In this document: in pieces, positions 40,904 to 41,644 of the stretch
Numbering within the stretch: position 1 is the stretch's first letter
How the letters are laid out: the number at the start of each line of letters is the position of its first letter
Assembly (NCBI RefSeq): GCF_001541225.1
Contig: NZ_LMTS01000110.1
Span: 32,895 to 74,538, forward strand
DNA: 41,644 bases
DNA from: Variovorax sp. WDL1
Lineage (GTDB): Bacteria; Pseudomonadota; Gammaproteobacteria; Burkholderiales; Burkholderiaceae_C
Reading direction: 5' to 3'
Notes under the pieces: model-generated
Told to the model about the DNA's origin: nothing
The model's database searches: none
What the model saw: the letters and a program-made list of their open reading frames with translations, nothing else
Translations under genes and position numbers: made by a program

Positions 40904-41511
40904 GACAGGCAGCTCCCATGGCGTTTGTTGGCGGCGGCGAGCTTGCGCAGCAACTCGCCTTCTTCGCGCTGCACGGACTGCACGTCGACCTGCGCGCGCA
41001 GCTTTCGCACCACCGCCTTGCCGCTGTGCGGCAGCAGGCAAACGCGGCGCGCGTGCGGGCCGCGCAGGTCCTGCGCCGCGACGGTGATGCGCTCCGCCTC
41101 CAGGTAGCGCAGCACGAAGTCGGCGTTGCGGTCGCCGATGTTCAGCGTGGTCATGTTGGCGAGCACCGCTGCGCCGCCGAAAACCTTGGCCTGCAGGCGG
41201 TCGCGCCGCGCACCGGCGCGCAGCAGCTCGCGGATCAGCACGTCCATCGCGTAGGCGCCGTAGCGCATCGACTCGGCCTGGCCCCGGGTGCCCGGCTCGG
41301 CGTCCTCCGGCAGCATGAAGTGGTTCATGCCCGCGACGCCGGCGTCGCAGTCGACCAGGCAGGCGGCCACGCAGGAACCCAGCACGGTGGTCATCACGGT
41401 GTCGGCGGCGGTGACGTAGTACTCGGAGGGCAGCAGCTTGACGGCCATGCGGTCGAAGTCGCGGTCGAAGTAGTGGTGGCTGGCGATGGAGCCTGGGGCG
41501 GAGGCGGTCAT
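40900..41511 (-). CDS. cheD: Chemoreceptor glutamine deamidase CheD
   Basis: This 203-residue deamidase converts receptor glutamines to glutamates. The catalytic residues are present with the spacing of Thermotoga CheD: T41, C47 (VLGSCVAAC) and H64 (GMNHFMLP). The extra C-terminal stretch of about 40 residues (from [11 protein letters not shown]) has no known role. It is the first gene of the visible che run (cheD-cheB-cheY-cheZ). cheR would be expected upstream, outside the window. Confidence 0.95.
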   Translation of the reverse strand: MTASAPGSIASHHYFDRDFDRMAVKLLPSEYYVTAADTVMTTVLGSCVAACLVDCDAGVAGMNHFMLPEDAEPGTRGQAESMRYGAYAMDVLIRELLRAGARRDRLQAKVFGGAAVLANMTTLNIGDRNADFVLRYLEAERITVAAQDLRGPHARRVCLLPHSGKAVVRKLRAQVDVQSVQREEGELLRKLAAANKRHGSCLS

Positions 41512-41521
41512 GAGGAAGCCT

Positions 41522-41644
41522 CTTGTCTGGTTCTGGCTCCCTCGCCCTTCGGGGGAGGGTGGGGGTGACTTGGGGTCTGTTGGTACGTTGCGGCTTGTCT
41601 GAGGCCGGAGCCGGGATTTCGCCCCGGCGGGCGAGTCACTTTCT
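41522..41644. repeat. GC-rich intergenic sequence with hairpin, probably dispersed repeat
   Basis: Upstream of cheD is a hairpin of CCCTCGCCC and GGGGGAGGG with a 3-base loop (41539-41559, one mismatch), followed by a G-rich run and, at the window edge, CGCCCCGGCGGGCGAGTCAC. From memory, sequences like the last one recur between genes in Comamonadaceae, but I cannot confirm copy number here. No coding sequence is seen. Confidence 0.4.

Noticed and set aside
1..41644. CRISPR array, insertion sequence or integrase
   Set aside because: I saw no regularly spaced repeats, and no transposase or recombinase motif in any convincing coding frame.

Overview
The window is GC-rich DNA from a betaproteobacterium. 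The chemotaxis/flagellar gene order (cheD-cheB-cheY-cheZ ... flhB-flhA-flhF-flhG-fliA), a DUF3182 gene and the general codon bias suggest Comamonadaceae (Variovorax, Ramlibacter or a relative). That placement is an inference from gene content, not a database match.

Region 1 (1-9063) is conserved housekeeping DNA. It holds the end of a retropepsin-like protease and a leftward run of aldo/keto reductase, ybaK, plsY and a RidA-family gene. Rightward genes follow: an alpha/beta hydrolase, prfB (with its programmed +1 frameshift), pepN, fbp, tRNA-Thr(CGT) and a strong terminator.

Region 2 (about 9100-27600) is an accessory island starting just after the tRNA-Thr terminator. It looks like a decayed type III secretion system (T3SS). 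The leftward strand carries a truncated and frameshifted sctV, then sctD, a YscE-like small protein, an SctF-like needle protein and an SctI-like inner-rod protein. The rightward strand carries a 5'-truncated sctN. The two truncated genes are joined head to head at about 16640, as one deletion between divergent sctV and sctN operons would produce. The other core genes (sctC, J, K, L, Q, R, S, T, U) are not in the window. Sensory genes sit inside the cluster: a hybrid histidine kinase, a stand-alone receiver and a LuxR-type response regulator.

Next to the remnant are two intact cargo modules. One has two CesT-like chaperones followed by a 1394-residue putative effector with a possible papain-like Cys-His-Asp triad. 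The other, on the opposite strand, has a chaperone-like gene next to a 397-residue putative effector with a c-Myc-like nuclear localisation motif. Two divergent paralogous PAS histidine kinases lie between the modules, and an FHA-domain gene closes the island.

Region 3 (27700-30230) has an alpha/beta hydrolase, a long imperfect palindrome, a DUF3182 ATP-grasp-like gene and a small hydrophilic protein.

Region 4 (30233-41644) is the flagellar export, regulation and chemotaxis cluster, all leftward with mostly overlapping start and stop codons: cheD, cheB, cheY, cheZ, flhB, flhA, flhF (unusually long), flhG (atypical P-loop) and fliA. A vapBC-type toxin-antitoxin pair with a clear palindromic operator is inserted between cheZ and flhB. 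The window ends in a GC-rich, hairpin-containing intergenic sequence that looks like a dispersed repeat.
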